From Paracoccus alkenifer (GTDB lineage: Bacteria > Pseudomonadota > Alphaproteobacteria > Rhodobacterales > Rhodobacteraceae): a stretch of DNA of 64,000 bases. Below the pieces are notes generated by a model. The model was not told the origin of the DNA and searched no databases. It was given only the letters and a program-made list of their open reading frames with translations. This document shows positions 34,734-46,280 of the stretch, piece by piece; position 1 is the stretch's first letter, and each line of letters begins with the position of its first letter. A program made the translations under genes and the position numbers. The stretch spans positions 1-64,000 of the forward strand of contig NZ_FNXG01000001.1 in assembly GCF_900108405.1 (NCBI RefSeq), in the 5' to 3' direction.

Positions 34734-35267
34734 TCAATGCTCTTGGTAAGGGTCGGAAATCGCCAGCGTGGCAAGGATCGCGCGCTCGGCATTTTCCATG
34801 GTGTCGGCGTCGGCGTCGTTTTCGTGGTCATAGCCGGCCAGATGCAGGATGGCATGGACCAGCAGATGGGTGGCGTGGTCGGACAGGGGCTTGCCCTGCG
34901 CCCCGGCCTCGCGCGCGCAGGTGTCATAGCTGATGGCGATGTCGCCCAGCTCATCCGTGTCGGGCGGGGCGGGCACTGCCCCGGGCGCGCGCGGCGGGGG
35001 TTCGACCGAGGGCCAGCTGAGCACGTTTGTCGGCTGCGGCCTGCCGCGGAAATCCGCGTTCAGTTCGGCGATGCGGGCGTCGTCGCAGCCCATCACCACG
35101 ATTTCGGGCGCGCCCTCGCCCGTCGCTTGCAGCCCCAGATGGCGCAGGGTCGCGGCGGCGGCGCGGGCGGCAAGGGCCTCAAGCCCCGCGCCCTGCCAGC
35201 GCGCATCCTCGATCACCACATCGACAGGGCTGCCGGGCGCGGCATCGGCAAGGGCCGGATCAGTCAT
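34734..35267 (-). CDS. ybeY: YbeY endoribonuclease
   Basis: 177 residues, about normal for YbeY. The metal-binding motif HxxxHxxGxDH is present (HAILHLAGYDH) near residue 135-145. Acts in 16S rRNA 3' maturation and 70S ribosome quality control. The start ATG at 35267 overlaps the phoH end by 8 bp. Followed 4 bp later by corC, so phoH-ybeY-corC is one operon. Confidence 0.93.
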   Translation of the reverse strand: MTDPALADAAPGSPVDVVIEDARWQGAGLEALAARAAAATLRHLGLQATGEGAPEIVVMGCDDARIAELNADFRGRPQPTNVLSWPSVEPPPRAPGAVPAPPDTDELGDIAISYDTCAREAGAQGKPLSDHATHLLVHAILHLAGYDHENDADADTMENAERAILATLAISDPYQEH

Positions 35268-36351
35268 TGCGCGGACCGCTGCCGCCGGCCGCCCGCCAGT
35301 CGCGGCGGGGCGGATAGGCACCGTAGCCCGCGGGCAGCGCCGGGTCGCCGCCAGCCTCGTCGTCAGACTCGTAGGCCTCGATGATGCGGGCGACCAGCGG
35401 GTGGCGCACCACATCGGCGGCGGTGAAATAGTTGAACGCGATCCCCGGCACCCCGGCCAGAATGCGTTCCGCGTCGCGCAGCCCCGACTGCATCCCGCGC
35501 GGCAGGTCGACCTGGGTGCGGTCGCCGGTGACGACCATGCGCGAGCCTTCGCCCAGCCGGGTCAGGAACATCTTCATCTGCATGGTGGTGGCGTTCTGCG
35601 CCTCGTCCAGCACCACAAAGGCGTTGGACAGCGTGCGCCCGCGCATGAAGGCCAGCGGCGCGATCTCGATGCGCTTGTCCTCGATCAGCTTCTGCATCTG
35701 CTTGGCGGGCAGGAAATCGTTCAGCGCATCGTAAAGCGGCTGCATATAGGGGTCGATCTTTTCCTTGGCGTCGCCGGGCAGGAAACCCAGCCGCTCGCCC
35801 GCCTCGACCGCGGGGCGCGACAGGATGATGCGGTCGACATGGCCGCCGATCAGCATGGTGACGCCGACCGCAACGGCCAGATATGTCTTGCCGGTCCCCG
35901 CCGGGCCGATGCCAAAGGCAAGCTCGTTGGCCAGCAGGCTGCGGACGTAATCCTTTTGCGCCTCGGTGCGCGGCTCGATGGTCTTTTTGCGGGTGCGCAG
36001 CTCGATCCGGCCCTGACCGAACATTTCCAGCTGTTCCGAGGGCGTGGCCGCGGGGCGGTCGTCCGCGCCCATGCGCAGGGCTGAATCCACGTCCGAAAGA
36101 TCGACCTCGCGCCCCTGTTCCAGCCGAGTGTAAAGCCCGCGCAGGATACGGGCGGCGTCCTGCTGGGCCTCGGCCGGGCCGGCGATTTCAAGCAGGTTGC
36201 CCCGATGTGCGATATGAACGCCCAACGCCTGTTCCAGCCGCGCGATATGGCGGTCATGCGGACCGCACAGCTCGATCAGCAAGCGGTTGTCGGGAAATTC
36301 CAGCAGGGTTTCGCCCGTGGGGGCGGTCGGGTTCGTCGGGGTCAGACCCAC
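35260..36351 (-). CDS. phoH: PhoH family ATPase
   Basis: 363 residues. An N-terminal KH-like part is followed by the PhoH domain with Walker A GPAGTGKTYLA near residue 150, RPAVEAGERLGFLPGD, VVLDEAQNAT as Walker B and VVTGDRTQVDLP. Cytoplasmic RNA helicase/nuclease-like ATPase. A GTG start at 36351 is chosen; an in-frame ATG is not visible upstream. It is the first gene of the phoH-ybeY-corC operon. Confidence 0.93.
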   Translation of the reverse strand: MGLTPTNPTAPTGETLLEFPDNRLLIELCGPHDRHIARLEQALGVHIAHRGNLLEIAGPAEAQQDAARILRGLYTRLEQGREVDLSDVDSALRMGADDRPAATPSEQLEMFGQGRIELRTRKKTIEPRTEAQKDYVRSLLANELAFGIGPAGTGKTYLAVAVGVTMLIGGHVDRIILSRPAVEAGERLGFLPGDAKEKIDPYMQPLYDALNDFLPAKQMQKLIEDKRIEIAPLAFMRGRTLSNAFVVLDEAQNATTMQMKMFLTRLGEGSRMVVTGDRTQVDLPRGMQSGLRDAERILAGVPGIAFNYFTAADVVRHPLVARIIEAYESDDEAGGDPALPAGYGAYPPRRDWRAAGGSGPRND

Positions 36352-36471
36352 TGCGTCCTCATCCTTGGCTCTGGTGTCATGTTGCAGGCGATGCGCGGGT
36401 TTTCAACCCTGCCACCGGGGAAACGCCGCAAGACGCGGAAAAGTTTGCCTGCCGCCGGCGCGGTCGCGGTG

Positions 36472-37233
36472 TCAAGGCGCAGCGTCCAGCGGCCGCCCCT
36501 CGACAAAGGCGCGCAAAACCGGGTCGGGGTCGCTGTCCAGCCCGCCCGCGGGCGCCTGAACCGGGCCCTGCCAACGGATGCGGCCGCTGTCCAGCAGCGC
36601 CACCCGGTCGGCGATGGTGCGCACGCTGCGCATGTCGTGGGTGATGGTGACGGCGGTGGCGCCGGTTTGCGACACGATGCCGCGGATCAGCTGGCTGATC
36701 GCGGTGGCGCGCTGCGGGTCCAGCCCGGCGGTGGGTTCATCGAAAAACAGCACCGCCGGGTCGGTGGCGATGGCGCGGGCCAGCGCGACGCGCTTGCGCA
36801 TCCCCCCCGACAGATCGGCGGGCATGCGGTCGGCGACCTCGGGGCCCAGCCCCACGCGCGACAGGCTGGCGATGGCGCGCTCGCGGGCCTTGGCGGCCGG
36901 CATCTCGCGCAGCAGGCGAAAGCCCACGTTGCGCCAGACCGGCAGGCTGTCGAACAGCGCCCCGCTTTGAAACAGCATCCCGAAATCCTGCATGAACCGC
37001 GCCCGCAGTCGCGCGTCGGCGGGCGTGCCGTGCAGCACCACCTCGCCCCGGTCCGGGATTTCCAGCCCCAGCACCAGCCGCAGCAGCACCGATTTGCCGC
37101 TGCCCGAGCCGCCGATCACCACCAGGCTTTCGCCGCGTGCGACCGACAGATCCACCCCGTCCAGCACCTTGTTGGCGCCAAAGGACTTGGCGAGGCCGCG
37201 GATCTCAATCACCGGCGGGGCGGCGGCGCTCAT
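36472..37233 (-). CDS. mlaF: ABC transporter ATP-binding protein MlaF-type
   Basis: 253 residues. Walker A GGSGSGKSVLLRLVLG, signature LSGGMRKRVALARAIA and Walker B VLFFDEPTAGLDP are all clear. With the MlaE permease it should move phospholipid between membranes (outer-membrane lipid asymmetry). Its ATG overlaps the mlaE stop (ATGA). The substrate-binding MlaD is not in view. Confidence 0.9.
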   Translation of the reverse strand: MSAAAPPVIEIRGLAKSFGANKVLDGVDLSVARGESLVVIGGSGSGKSVLLRLVLGLEIPDRGEVVLHGTPADARLRARFMQDFGMLFQSGALFDSLPVWRNVGFRLLREMPAAKARERAIASLSRVGLGPEVADRMPADLSGGMRKRVALARAIATDPAVLFFDEPTAGLDPQRATAISQLIRGIVSQTGATAVTITHDMRSVRTIADRVALLDSGRIRWQGPVQAPAGGLDSDPDPVLRAFVEGRPLDAAP

Positions 37234-38021
37234 GTAAAGAACATGCTTGTCAGGATGAAGTTCGAGGCGAGGATACCGACCGAGGCCGCGACCACCGCGT
37301 TGGTGGTGGCGCGCCCGACCCCGACCGCGCCGCGGCTCGCGCGCATCCCGAACCAGCAGCCCGACAGCGCGATGATGGCGCCGAACACCGCGCCCTTGAT
37401 CAGCCCCGACACCACGTCCCAGCTTTCCAGATAGGCCCAGGAATTCGCCAGATACGCCTGCGAGGTAAAGCCCAGCGTCGTGGTGCCGACCAGCCAGCCG
37501 CCCATGATCCCGATCACGTCGCCCACCCCCACCAGCAGCGGCAGCGCCAGCACCGAGGCCCACAGCCGCGGCGTCACCAGCCAGCCCATCGGGTCGGTGG
37601 ACAGCGTGACCAGCGCGTCGATCTGTTCGGTGACCCGCATCGAGCCGATCTCGGCCGCGATCGAGGATGCAACCCGCGCCGCCACCATCAGGCCGCCCAG
37701 CACCGGCCCCAGCTCGCGCAGCATCCCGATGGCGACGATGGCGGGCACCACATCCTCGGCCTGGAAACGCTGGCCGCCGGCGTCGATCTGCAAGGCCAGC
37801 GCGGCGCCGGTGAACAGCGCGGTCAGCCCGACCACCGGCAGCGACAGCCAGCCGATGCGCAGCAGCTGTTCCAGCAGCGGCCGCGGCGCATAGCCCGGCG
37901 CCGCCCCCGCCCGCGCCGCAAAGATCGCCACCGCGCCGACCAGCCCGACCAGTGCCAGCGTGGCACGGCCGACGGCGCGGATGCCGTCAGCGGGGCGCAG
38001 AAAGATCCGGAGGGCGCTCAT
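37230..38021 (-). CDS. mlaE: MlaE-family lipid ABC permease
   Basis: 263 residues with five or six membrane segments and the MlaE signature (GLMVAARVASSIAAEIGSMRV with the TEQIDAL segment). Start MSALRIFLRP. It partners mlaF directly downstream. Role: retrograde phospholipid transport at the inner membrane in known systems. The alr gene lies 113 bp upstream on the same strand. Confidence 0.9.
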   Translation of the reverse strand: MSALRIFLRPADGIRAVGRATLALVGLVGAVAIFAARAGAAPGYAPRPLLEQLLRIGWLSLPVVGLTALFTGAALALQIDAGGQRFQAEDVVPAIVAIGMLRELGPVLGGLMVAARVASSIAAEIGSMRVTEQIDALVTLSTDPMGWLVTPRLWASVLALPLLVGVGDVIGIMGGWLVGTTTLGFTSQAYLANSWAYLESWDVVSGLIKGAVFGAIIALSGCWFGMRASRGAVGVGRATTNAVVAASVGILASNFILTSMFFT

Positions 38022-38134
38022 GGTGCGGCCCGGCCGATGACACCCGACCCCGAAGTCCTGTCGCACAAACCATCCACATGCCCCCGATCCGCCACGATTC
38101 GTCCCGAAGCTATCACCCACATGCTGACGAACCG

Positions 38135-39175
38135 TTAAGATCGCAGATAGTGCCGCGAATAGCGCGGCCCCAGCGAGGTCAGGATTTCATAGCCGATCGT
38201 CCCGGCCAGCGCGGCCAGATCGTCCACGCCCTGCCGCGCATTCAGGATTTCCAGCGCCGGCGGCACCTCGGGCAGGTCGGTCACATCAACGGTGATCAGG
38301 TCCATCGACACCCGCCCGACCATCGGCGCCGCACGATCCCCCGCCCACAGGACCGCGCCCGACCCCGACAGCGCCCGCAACAGCCCGTCGGCATAGCCCG
38401 CCGCCACCGTGGCGATGCGGCTGGGGCGCGCGGCGGTCCAGGTGCAGCCATAGCCCACCGCCTCGCCCGCGGCGATACTGCGGGTCTGGATCACGTCAAG
38501 CGCCAGCCGCACCACCGGCCGCGACACTGCAAAAGGCTGGCCGCCGTAAAGCCCGATCCCGGGCCGCGTCAGGTCGAAATGATAGTCCGGCCCCAGCAGA
38601 ATCCCCCCGGTTGCCGCCAGCGAGCGCGGGGCGGAAATGCCGTCGGTCATCTGCCGGAACGCGCACAGCTGCGCCGCGTTGGCCGGGTGGTCGGGTTCAT
38701 CCGCGCACATCAGATGCGACATCACCAGCGCCGGGCCGGAACCTTGCGGGCTGGGCGCGGACAGCGCCTCGGACCGGATCGCGGCCCATTCCGCCGGCTC
38801 GAACCCCAGCCGGTTCATGCCGCTGTCCAGCTGGATCGCGAAATCGCCGCGCGGGCGCAGGGTGCGGTCGCGAAAGAACTGCTCGGGGCTGTTCAGCACC
38901 GGGATCAACCCGTCGAGCTCTTGCCCCTGCATATGGCCGGACAGGATAAAGATTCGTGCGTCAGCGGCCAGATGCGGGCGCAGCGCCCGACCCTCAGAGG
39001 CAAGCGCGACAAAGAAATCCCGTGCGCCCGCGTCGTAAAGCGCCGGCGCCACTTGCGCGGCGCCCAGACCATAGGCATCGGCCTTGACCACCGCGCCGGG
39101 GCGCGCACCCGGCGCCTGCCGCGCGAGTGCCGTCCAGTTCGCCGCCAGCGCGGCCAGATCTATCGTCAGTCCCAT
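38135..39175 (-). CDS. alr: Alanine racemase
   Basis: 346 residues. Makes D-alanine for cell wall using PLP. The PLP lysine motif [12 protein letters not shown] is near residue 31, and [10 protein letters not shown] and the [21 protein letters not shown] region lie downstream. Somewhat short versus about 360-370 for many Alr, but all motifs are present. Starts [14 protein letters not shown]. It is followed by mlaE and mlaF on the same strand. Confidence 0.93.
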   Translation of the reverse strand: MGLTIDLAALAANWTALARQAPGARPGAVVKADAYGLGAAQVAPALYDAGARDFFVALASEGRALRPHLAADARIFILSGHMQGQELDGLIPVLNSPEQFFRDRTLRPRGDFAIQLDSGMNRLGFEPAEWAAIRSEALSAPSPQGSGPALVMSHLMCADEPDHPANAAQLCAFRQMTDGISAPRSLAATGGILLGPDYHFDLTRPGIGLYGGQPFAVSRPVVRLALDVIQTRSIAAGEAVGYGCTWTAARPSRIATVAAGYADGLLRALSGSGAVLWAGDRAAPMVGRVSMDLITVDVTDLPEVPPALEILNARQGVDDLAALAGTIGYEILTSLGPRYSRHYLRS

Positions 39176-39236
39176 CTTGCAGGCATGGCTTCAGGACCGC
39201 CGCGCGTCAAGCCGGCGACGGCCGCGCCGCAGCGAC

Positions 39237-39284
39237 TTTGCATTGTTGCAATATTTCACCGCTGCTAACCCGGTATTTTGCAAA
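39237..39284. promoter_or_regulatory. TTTGCA-rich candidate PccR/ScfR sites upstream of pccB
   Basis: TTTGCA at 39237-39242, TTGCAA at 39246-39251 and TTTGCAAA at 39277-39284. In Rhodobacter the short-chain acyl-CoA regulator PccR binds TTTGCAAA-type sites upstream of pccB. The spacing here does not match the published pair exactly, so this is only a candidate. Confidence 0.4.
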
Positions 39285-39358
39285 GTTTCCCGTTTCCGCT
39301 TTGCTCGACGGCACGCTGGCCCTATGGTCCCCGCCAATCACGAACGAATGAGGGCGGC

Positions 39359-40891
39359 ATGAAGGACATTCCGGGACAGCTCGACAAGCTGCGGCAACAG
39401 GCGCGCATGGGCGGCGGGCAAAAGCGCATCGACGCCCAGCACGCCCGCGGCAAGCTGACCGCGCGCGAGCGGCTGGACATCCTGCTGGACGAAGGCTCGT
39501 TCGAGGAATTCGACATGTTCGTCCGCCACCGCTCGACCGATTTCGGGATGCAGGACGACCGTCCCCATGGCGACGGGGTGGTGACCGGCTGGGGCACGAT
39601 CAACGGCCGCATGGTCTATGTGTTTTCGCAGGATTTCACCGTGTTCGGCGGCTCGCTGTCGGAAACCCACGCGCAAAAGATCTGCAAGATCATGGACATG
39701 GCGATGCAGAACGGCGCGCCGGTGATCGGGTTGAACGATTCGGGCGGCGCGCGGATCCAAGAGGGCGTGGCCTCGCTTGCCGGCTATGCCGATGTGTTCC
39801 AGCGCAATATCATGGCCAGCGGCGTGATCCCGCAGATCAGCGTCATCATGGGGCCTTGCGCGGGCGGCGCGGTCTATTCGCCGGCGATGACCGACTTCAT
39901 CTTCATGGTCAAGGACACCAGCTATATGTTCGTGACCGGGCCGGATGTGGTCAAGACGGTCACGAACGAGGTGGTGACGGCGGAGCAGCTGGGCGGGGCC
40001 TCGACCCACACGAAAAAATCCTCGGTCGCGGACGGCGCGTTCGAGGACGACGTCGAGGCGCTGTCAGAAATCCGCCGGCTGTTCGATTTCCTGCCGCTGT
40101 CCAACCGCGAAAAAGCGCCGACGCGGCCGTTCTTTGACGAACCCGGACGGATCGAGGATTCGCTGGACACGCTGATCCCCGACAACCCCAACCAGCCCTA
40201 CAACATGAAAGAGCTGGTGCTGAAGATCGCCGACGAGGGCGATTTCTTTGAAATCCAGCGCGATTTCGCCGGAAATATCATCACCGGCTTTATCCGCATC
40301 GAGGGCCAGACCGTCGGCGTCGTCGCCAACCAGCCGATGGTGCTGGCGGGGGTGCTGGACATCGATTCCAGCCGCAAGGCCGCGCGGTTCGTGCGGTTCT
40401 GCGACGCCTTCAATATCCCGATCCTGACGCTTGTGGACGTGCCCGGCTTTCTGCCCGGAACCAGCCAGGAATATGGCGGCGTCATCAAGCACGGCGCGAA
40501 ACTGCTGTTTGCCTATGGCGAGGCGACGGTGCCCAAGGTCACCGTCATCACCCGCAAGGCTTATGGCGGCGCCTATGACGTGATGGCCTCGAAACACCTG
40601 CGCGGCGATTTCAACTATGCGTGGCCCACGGCGGAAATCGCGGTGATGGGGGCCAAGGGCGCGGTGGAAATCCTTTACCGCAGCGAGCTGGGCGACGCCG
40701 ACAAGATCGCGGCGCGGACCAGGGATTACGAGGACCGCTTTGCCAACCCCTTTGTCGCGGCCGAGAAAGGCTTTATCGACGAGGTGATCCAGCCGCGCTC
40801 GACGCGCAAGCGGGTGGCCCGGGCCTTTGCCTCGCTGCGGACGAAAAAACTGTCCAACCCGTGGAAAAAACACGACAATATCCCATTGTGA
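39359..40891 (+). CDS. pccB: Propionyl-CoA carboxylase beta subunit
   Basis: 510 residues, standard for PccB. Carboxyltransferase domains with [18 protein letters not shown] (acyl-CoA site) and [28 protein letters not shown] (carboxybiotin site). Makes methylmalonyl-CoA from propionyl-CoA with PccA. Starts at ATG 39359 with AGGGCGGC upstream. It is followed after 29 bp by a conserved unknown gene and, further on, by pccA and the mutase. Confidence 0.95.
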   Translation: MKDIPGQLDKLRQQARMGGGQKRIDAQHARGKLTARERLDILLDEGSFEEFDMFVRHRSTDFGMQDDRPHGDGVVTGWGTINGRMVYVFSQDFTVFGGSLSETHAQKICKIMDMAMQNGAPVIGLNDSGGARIQEGVASLAGYADVFQRNIMASGVIPQISVIMGPCAGGAVYSPAMTDFIFMVKDTSYMFVTGPDVVKTVTNEVVTAEQLGGASTHTKKSSVADGAFEDDVEALSEIRRLFDFLPLSNREKAPTRPFFDEPGRIEDSLDTLIPDNPNQPYNMKELVLKIADEGDFFEIQRDFAGNIITGFIRIEGQTVGVVANQPMVLAGVLDIDSSRKAARFVRFCDAFNIPILTLVDVPGFLPGTSQEYGGVIKHGAKLLFAYGEATVPKVTVITRKAYGGAYDVMASKHLRGDFNYAWPTAEIAVMGAKGAVEILYRSELGDADKIAARTRDYEDRFANPFVAAEKGFIDEVIQPRSTRKRVARAFASLRTKKLSNPWKKHDNIPL

Positions 40892-40920
40892 ACCCATAGA
40901 CCCAACCCCGGATCCCGGCC

Positions 40921-41628
40921 GTGTCCGTGCTGTCATCCGCCCTTCTGTTCGCCTCGACCCTGGCGGGACTTGCCTCGGATGGGGCGCATCCGCTGATCGC
41001 CGTGCCTTCGGGCGCCGAGGTCTGGCTGCAAGAAGAGCTGTCCGACAGCATGCCCGGCGCGGGGCTGGTCCAGCGCTATCGTTTTGTCATGCCCTCGCTT
41101 GCCGCCCGCGTTCCCCAGTTCGACGAGATGCCGTTTGATGACGTCGTCCCGCCCGAACTGCTGGACGACCATCTGGAAGCGCCGCTGACCCCCGAGGAAC
41201 AGGCCGAGCTGGACGACCTGCTGGGCGGGTTCTCGATCGAGGCGGCGCCCGGGCAGGACGGCCCGGGGCCGCTGGACGGGGTGCTGCCGCCCGATGCCGC
41301 CCCGCTGCCCTCGGAACTGGCGCCGCCCGACCCGCAGCCCGACATGGGCGAGGCAGGATCGCCCCGGGATTGGGCCGAGGATGAAACCGTCCTGCCCGCC
41401 GCGCCGGATGTGCTGATGCAGGATCCGATCCACCGCGACATCGTGTGGCTGTGCGAGAATTTCGTGCTGCCCCGCATCGCCCGTCTTGAGCGGCTGCCGG
41501 GTCAGGTGGTGATCTCGCTGGCCTCTGCCCCTTCGATATTCGGCAGTTTCGACCCGGATATCGTCCAGATCTTCGAGGGATTTTCGATTCCCGCCGACCT
41601 CAGCCATTGTGTATGGGAGCCGCTGTGA
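40921..41628 (+). CDS. Conserved unknown acidic protein (DUF6497-like)
   Basis: 235 residues from an ATG or GTG near 40921 (MSVLSSALLFASTLAGLASD). It has a signal-like hydrophobic start, then a Pro/Asp-rich acidic middle (residues about 65-150) and a C-terminal domain with ENFVLPRIARLERLPGQVVISLASAP. I recall this type of protein in the Rhodobacteraceae pccB-pccA interval, labelled DUF6497, but cannot verify it. Probably periplasmic. Function unknown. Confidence 0.65.
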   Translation: MSVLSSALLFASTLAGLASDGAHPLIAVPSGAEVWLQEELSDSMPGAGLVQRYRFVMPSLAARVPQFDEMPFDDVVPPELLDDHLEAPLTPEEQAELDDLLGGFSIEAAPGQDGPGPLDGVLPPDAAPLPSELAPPDPQPDMGEAGSPRDWAEDETVLPAAPDVLMQDPIHRDIVWLCENFVLPRIARLERLPGQVVISLASAPSIFGSFDPDIVQIFEGFSIPADLSHCVWEPL

Positions 41629-41836
41629 TGCCCGCCCTGCCCCGGATGTTGCCTCTACCCCGCTCATGCGCAGATTTTCGCCGCCCTGGTGCAAAGCTGC
41701 CACATCAGACCGCCGACACGACCGCTGTCTGCTGTCGCGGTGCCGGCCGGGGCGCTAGGATGGCGCAGCGGTCGCGCGGTGCGGCCGCCAGATCGAGCAG
41801 CCGGGGCCTGAAGACCCCGCACAACAGGAGCCTGTC

Positions 41837-41974
41837 ATGTCCAAGAAACTTGCCGTCGCCATGGTTCTGGTCGGCCTCGTCGCAGCTTGCCAGCAGCCGC
41901 AGCCCCAGCCCCTGCCCGAGCCGATGGTCATCCAGCCCGAGCCGGTGTTCCAGGGCAAATACGGCGCCAACTGA
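41837..41974 (+). CDS. Small lipoprotein (45 residues)
   Basis: Lipobox LVAAC at residues 14-18 after a short hydrophobic signal; mature tail Gln/Pro-rich (CQQPQPQPLPEP) ending GKYGAN. A good ribosome-binding site, AGGAG, is 8 bp upstream. Its role is unknown; similar tiny lipoproteins stud Rhodobacteraceae genomes. Confidence 0.65.
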   Translation: MSKKLAVAMVLVGLVAACQQPQPQPLPEPMVIQPEPVFQGKYGAN

Positions 41975-42076
41975 GCGCCGGCTGCGCGGGCTTTCGGGTC
42001 CGCGCACCCAATCCCTTGCCCGGCCCGACCGCCGCGCCGCAGCCCCTGACCTACCTTGGGGGAAAGGCGGCGCAGC

Positions 42077-42484
42077 ATGTTGAAACATCGCGGTTTTCCG
42101 GGTCGCCTTCCCTCGACCGACCACCAGTTCGTCATCCGCCGCGCCAACGCCAAGGGCGCCACGCCGCTGGTTGCGCGCGAACGTTATCGCGACCGCGCAC
42201 CCGCTGACCGGCGCGCCGACGCCGGCTTTCTGGCCGCGCTGATCGAGCATTTCGGCGACGAGCCGTTCGAGCGCGGCAATCTGGATGCCGGCCGCATATC
42301 ATGGCTGCTGGGGCGCGAGGTCGTCGCCGTCGGCAAGCTCGATCCCCGCAGCTACGAACAGCTTTTGCGCGTGGACATGGCCCGCGCCGAGGCCGCTTTC
42401 CCCGAGCTGTTCACCGCCGGCGCCGCCCCGGATTTCGGCTGGGAATCGGACGGCGACGACGACTGGGACGAGGCCGGGCGGTGA
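42077..42484 (+). CDS. Unknown cytoplasmic protein
   Basis: 135 residues from ATG 42077 (MLKHRGFPGRLPST). Basic N terminus, then a mixed helical part (DAGFLAALIEHFGDEPFERGN, DAGRISWLLGREVVAVGKLD) and an acidic end with DDDWDEAG. No membrane segment. I recognise no family. Lies in the pccB-pccA interval. Confidence 0.55.
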   Translation: MLKHRGFPGRLPSTDHQFVIRRANAKGATPLVARERYRDRAPADRRADAGFLAALIEHFGDEPFERGNLDAGRISWLLGREVVAVGKLDPRSYEQLLRVDMARAEAAFPELFTAGAAPDFGWESDGDDDWDEAGR

Positions 42485-42614
42485 TGCGCATATTGACGCC
42501 TATTTCATGGTTTTCACCGGCTTGTCAGTTTGACCAGCGGGGCGACCATGCGATAGTCGTCCTGCACGGACTTTCAATTGCCCCGAACAGGGCCTCGAAT
42601 ACAGGCAGAAGAAC

Positions 42615-42845
42615 ATGCAGAAATCGCTCGTCCTCCGCGTTTGCGGCGTCGCATTCATCGCAGCCGCCGTCTCGGCCTGCGCCCCGGGCTACAACACCGG
42701 ACTGTCGCCCGACGCGCAGCGCGCCGCCGGCGGCGCCGTGGCCGGTGCCGTCATCGCCAAGGCCGTGGGCGAACGCGCCGCGACCGGCGCGCTCATCGGC
42801 GGTGCTGCCGGCGCGCTGTGCGACGACGTCGGTATCTGCCAGTAA
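42615..42845 (+). CDS. Glycine-zipper lipoprotein, copy 1
   Basis: 76 residues. Signal and lipobox AVSAC near residue 18-22, then a Gly/Ala-rich zipper (AAGGAVAGAVIAKAVG and GALIGGAAGALCDDVG) and a Cys near the end, tail CDDVGICQ. Outer-membrane-type small lipoprotein. Paralogous to 42975-43193, with which it shares the C-terminal GALCDDVGxCQ. Confidence 0.75.
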   Translation: MQKSLVLRVCGVAFIAAAVSACAPGYNTGLSPDAQRAAGGAVAGAVIAKAVGERAATGALIGGAAGALCDDVGICQ

Positions 42846-42974
42846 TTCCGGCGGCCGCACGGCGAAACCAGCTCATCGCGCCCCCGAGGGGCGCGGTGCC
42901 AACCCGGTAATCCATCTGTCGGCCGCCGGCGGGGTGATCCCGGTCGGGACCGGCACTGACAGGAAAGACAGAAA

Positions 42975-43193
42975 ATGTTCAAATCTCTTATCATCGCCGG
43001 AATCGGCGCGGCGCTGGTCGCCGGCTGCACCCCGAACATCAACCCCACCGATGCCGACCGCGCCATCATCGGCGCCGGCACCGGCTATGTCGTCCAGCAG
43101 GTCCGCGGCAAGGGCGGCTCTGACCGGATCAAGGGCGCCGCGATCGGCGCCGTCGGCGGCGCGCTGTGCGACGACGTGGGTCTTTGCCAATAA
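42975..43193 (+). CDS. Glycine-zipper lipoprotein, copy 2
   Basis: 72 residues. Lipobox LVAGC near residue 14-18, glycine zipper IGAGTGYVVQQVRG and AAIGAVGGALCDDVG, tail CDDVGLCQ. Probably a tandem duplicate of the gene at 42615. Terminated by the hairpin at 43238. Outer-membrane small lipoproteins of this sort may stabilise the envelope; that is inference. Confidence 0.75.
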   Translation: MFKSLIIAGIGAALVAGCTPNINPTDADRAIIGAGTGYVVQQVRGKGGSDRIKGAAIGAVGGALCDDVGLCQ

Positions 43194-43237
43194 TCTGACC
43201 GCGACCGCGCGCCCCGCGCGGCTTGCAATTCCTTCAG

Positions 43238-43271
43238 GCCGTCCCGGTTTCGCTGACCGGGGCGGCTTTTT
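43238..43271 (+). terminator. Intrinsic terminator before pccA
   Basis: GCCGTCCCGG ... CCGGGGCGGC stem (one G-U pair), 9-nt loop and a run of five Ts. It follows the second glycine-zipper gene and precedes the pccA ATG by 27 bp, so pccA has its own promoter or read-through. Confidence 0.7.
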
Positions 43272-43298
43272 CACATCCAGCGCCATCCAGGGACCGCC

Positions 43299-45356
<2,058 letters not shown>

Positions 45357-45358
45357 CC

Positions 45359-46027
45359 TTGCCCGACCCGGCCGCCAGCAGCTTCAACCCCACGGTCGTG
45401 GCCGCCCTTGTCGCGGCCGCGGTGGCGGTGCTGGCCTGGCCGGTCAACGACTGGCTGAACCGCCGCCGCGCCCGCGAATTGCGGGCCGAGCGGGTGGACG
45501 ACGTGCAGCGCGCGCTGCTGGCGGAAATCCGCGCCCATGTGGCGACGCTGGAAAACCAGCTGCCGCGCGACGATGCCGCGCGCGAGGCGCTGGTGGCCAA
45601 GCTGGCGATGGGCGACCGCACCCCCGCCCTGCCCCATGATTCGAACGAACGCATCTTTCGCGCCATCGTGGCCGAGGTTCACATCCTACCGGAATGGGCC
45701 ATCGACCCGGTGGTGCGCTATTACGGGTTGCTGGCGGTGCAGCGCGCGCTTGCGCAGGACATCCGCGCCCATCTGGCCGACCACCCCGACAACGCCATCG
45801 GGGTGTTTCTGGACTATCTGAAGCTGAGCGAGCAGGTGCTGGCCACCGGGCACGAGGCGATGGTGATCCTGGCCGCCAGCCTGCAAGGCGGGCAGGCGGC
45901 CGTCGATGCGCTGAGGGCGGCGTGGCAGGCGCGCGAAGGCGCGCGTCTTCGCCAGAGCTTGCCTGCCGAACTGGCCGGGCTGCGCGAGCGGCTCAGTAAA
46001 CGATCTTTGAACCCGAGAGGCCGGTGA
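45359..46027 (+). CDS. Unknown membrane-anchored protein
   Basis: 222 residues from a TTG at 45359, 3 bp after the pccA stop. One N-terminal membrane segment (VVAALVAAAVAVLAWPV) then a charged helical domain (RRARELRAERVDDVQRALLAEIR). No family recognised. The close coupling to pccA suggests co-transcription. Its 3' end overlaps a small gene on the opposite strand by 35 bp. Confidence 0.6.
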   Translation: MPDPAASSFNPTVVAALVAAAVAVLAWPVNDWLNRRRARELRAERVDDVQRALLAEIRAHVATLENQLPRDDAAREALVAKLAMGDRTPALPHDSNERIFRAIVAEVHILPEWAIDPVVRYYGLLAVQRALAQDIRAHLADHPDNAIGVFLDYLKLSEQVLATGHEAMVILAASLQGGQAAVDALRAAWQAREGARLRQSLPAELAGLRERLSKRSLNPRGR

Positions 46028-46199
46028 TGGGGGGCAGACCGGCAACCGCCGCGATTTCATTCGAGCTTTGCGCGTCCAGCAACCGCCTGACCAGCTCCTC
46101 GGTCGAGGCGACGCGGCGGGGCGGGGCCGTTACCTCGACCGGGTCGGCCGGGGTGGGCCGCTTGCCGGCCCAGCGGCGCAATATCGACTTTCGAGCCAT
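45993..46199 (-). CDS. Unknown small basic protein
   Basis: 68 residues starting MARKSILRRWAGKRPTP. Basic N-terminal third and a helical end (TEELVRRLLDAQSSNEIAAVAGLPP). No family recognised. Convergent overlap of 35 bp with the preceding gene; could be a small regulator or a chance frame. Confidence 0.45.
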   Translation of the reverse strand: MARKSILRRWAGKRPTPADPVEVTAPPRRVASTEELVRRLLDAQSSNEIAAVAGLPPITGLSGSKIVY

Positions 46200-46280
46200 G
46201 GCGACCCCCTGCATCAGCGGCGCGCGACATGCGGCCTTGCTACAGAATATAGGGCGGCGCCCCCGTTCAGACAACAGCCG

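Noticed and set aside
33032-34933. 633-codon plus-strand frame through GNAT and corC
   Set aside because: Low-complexity Arg/Ala/Gly protein; conflicts with ABM, GNAT and corC, which have clear domains.
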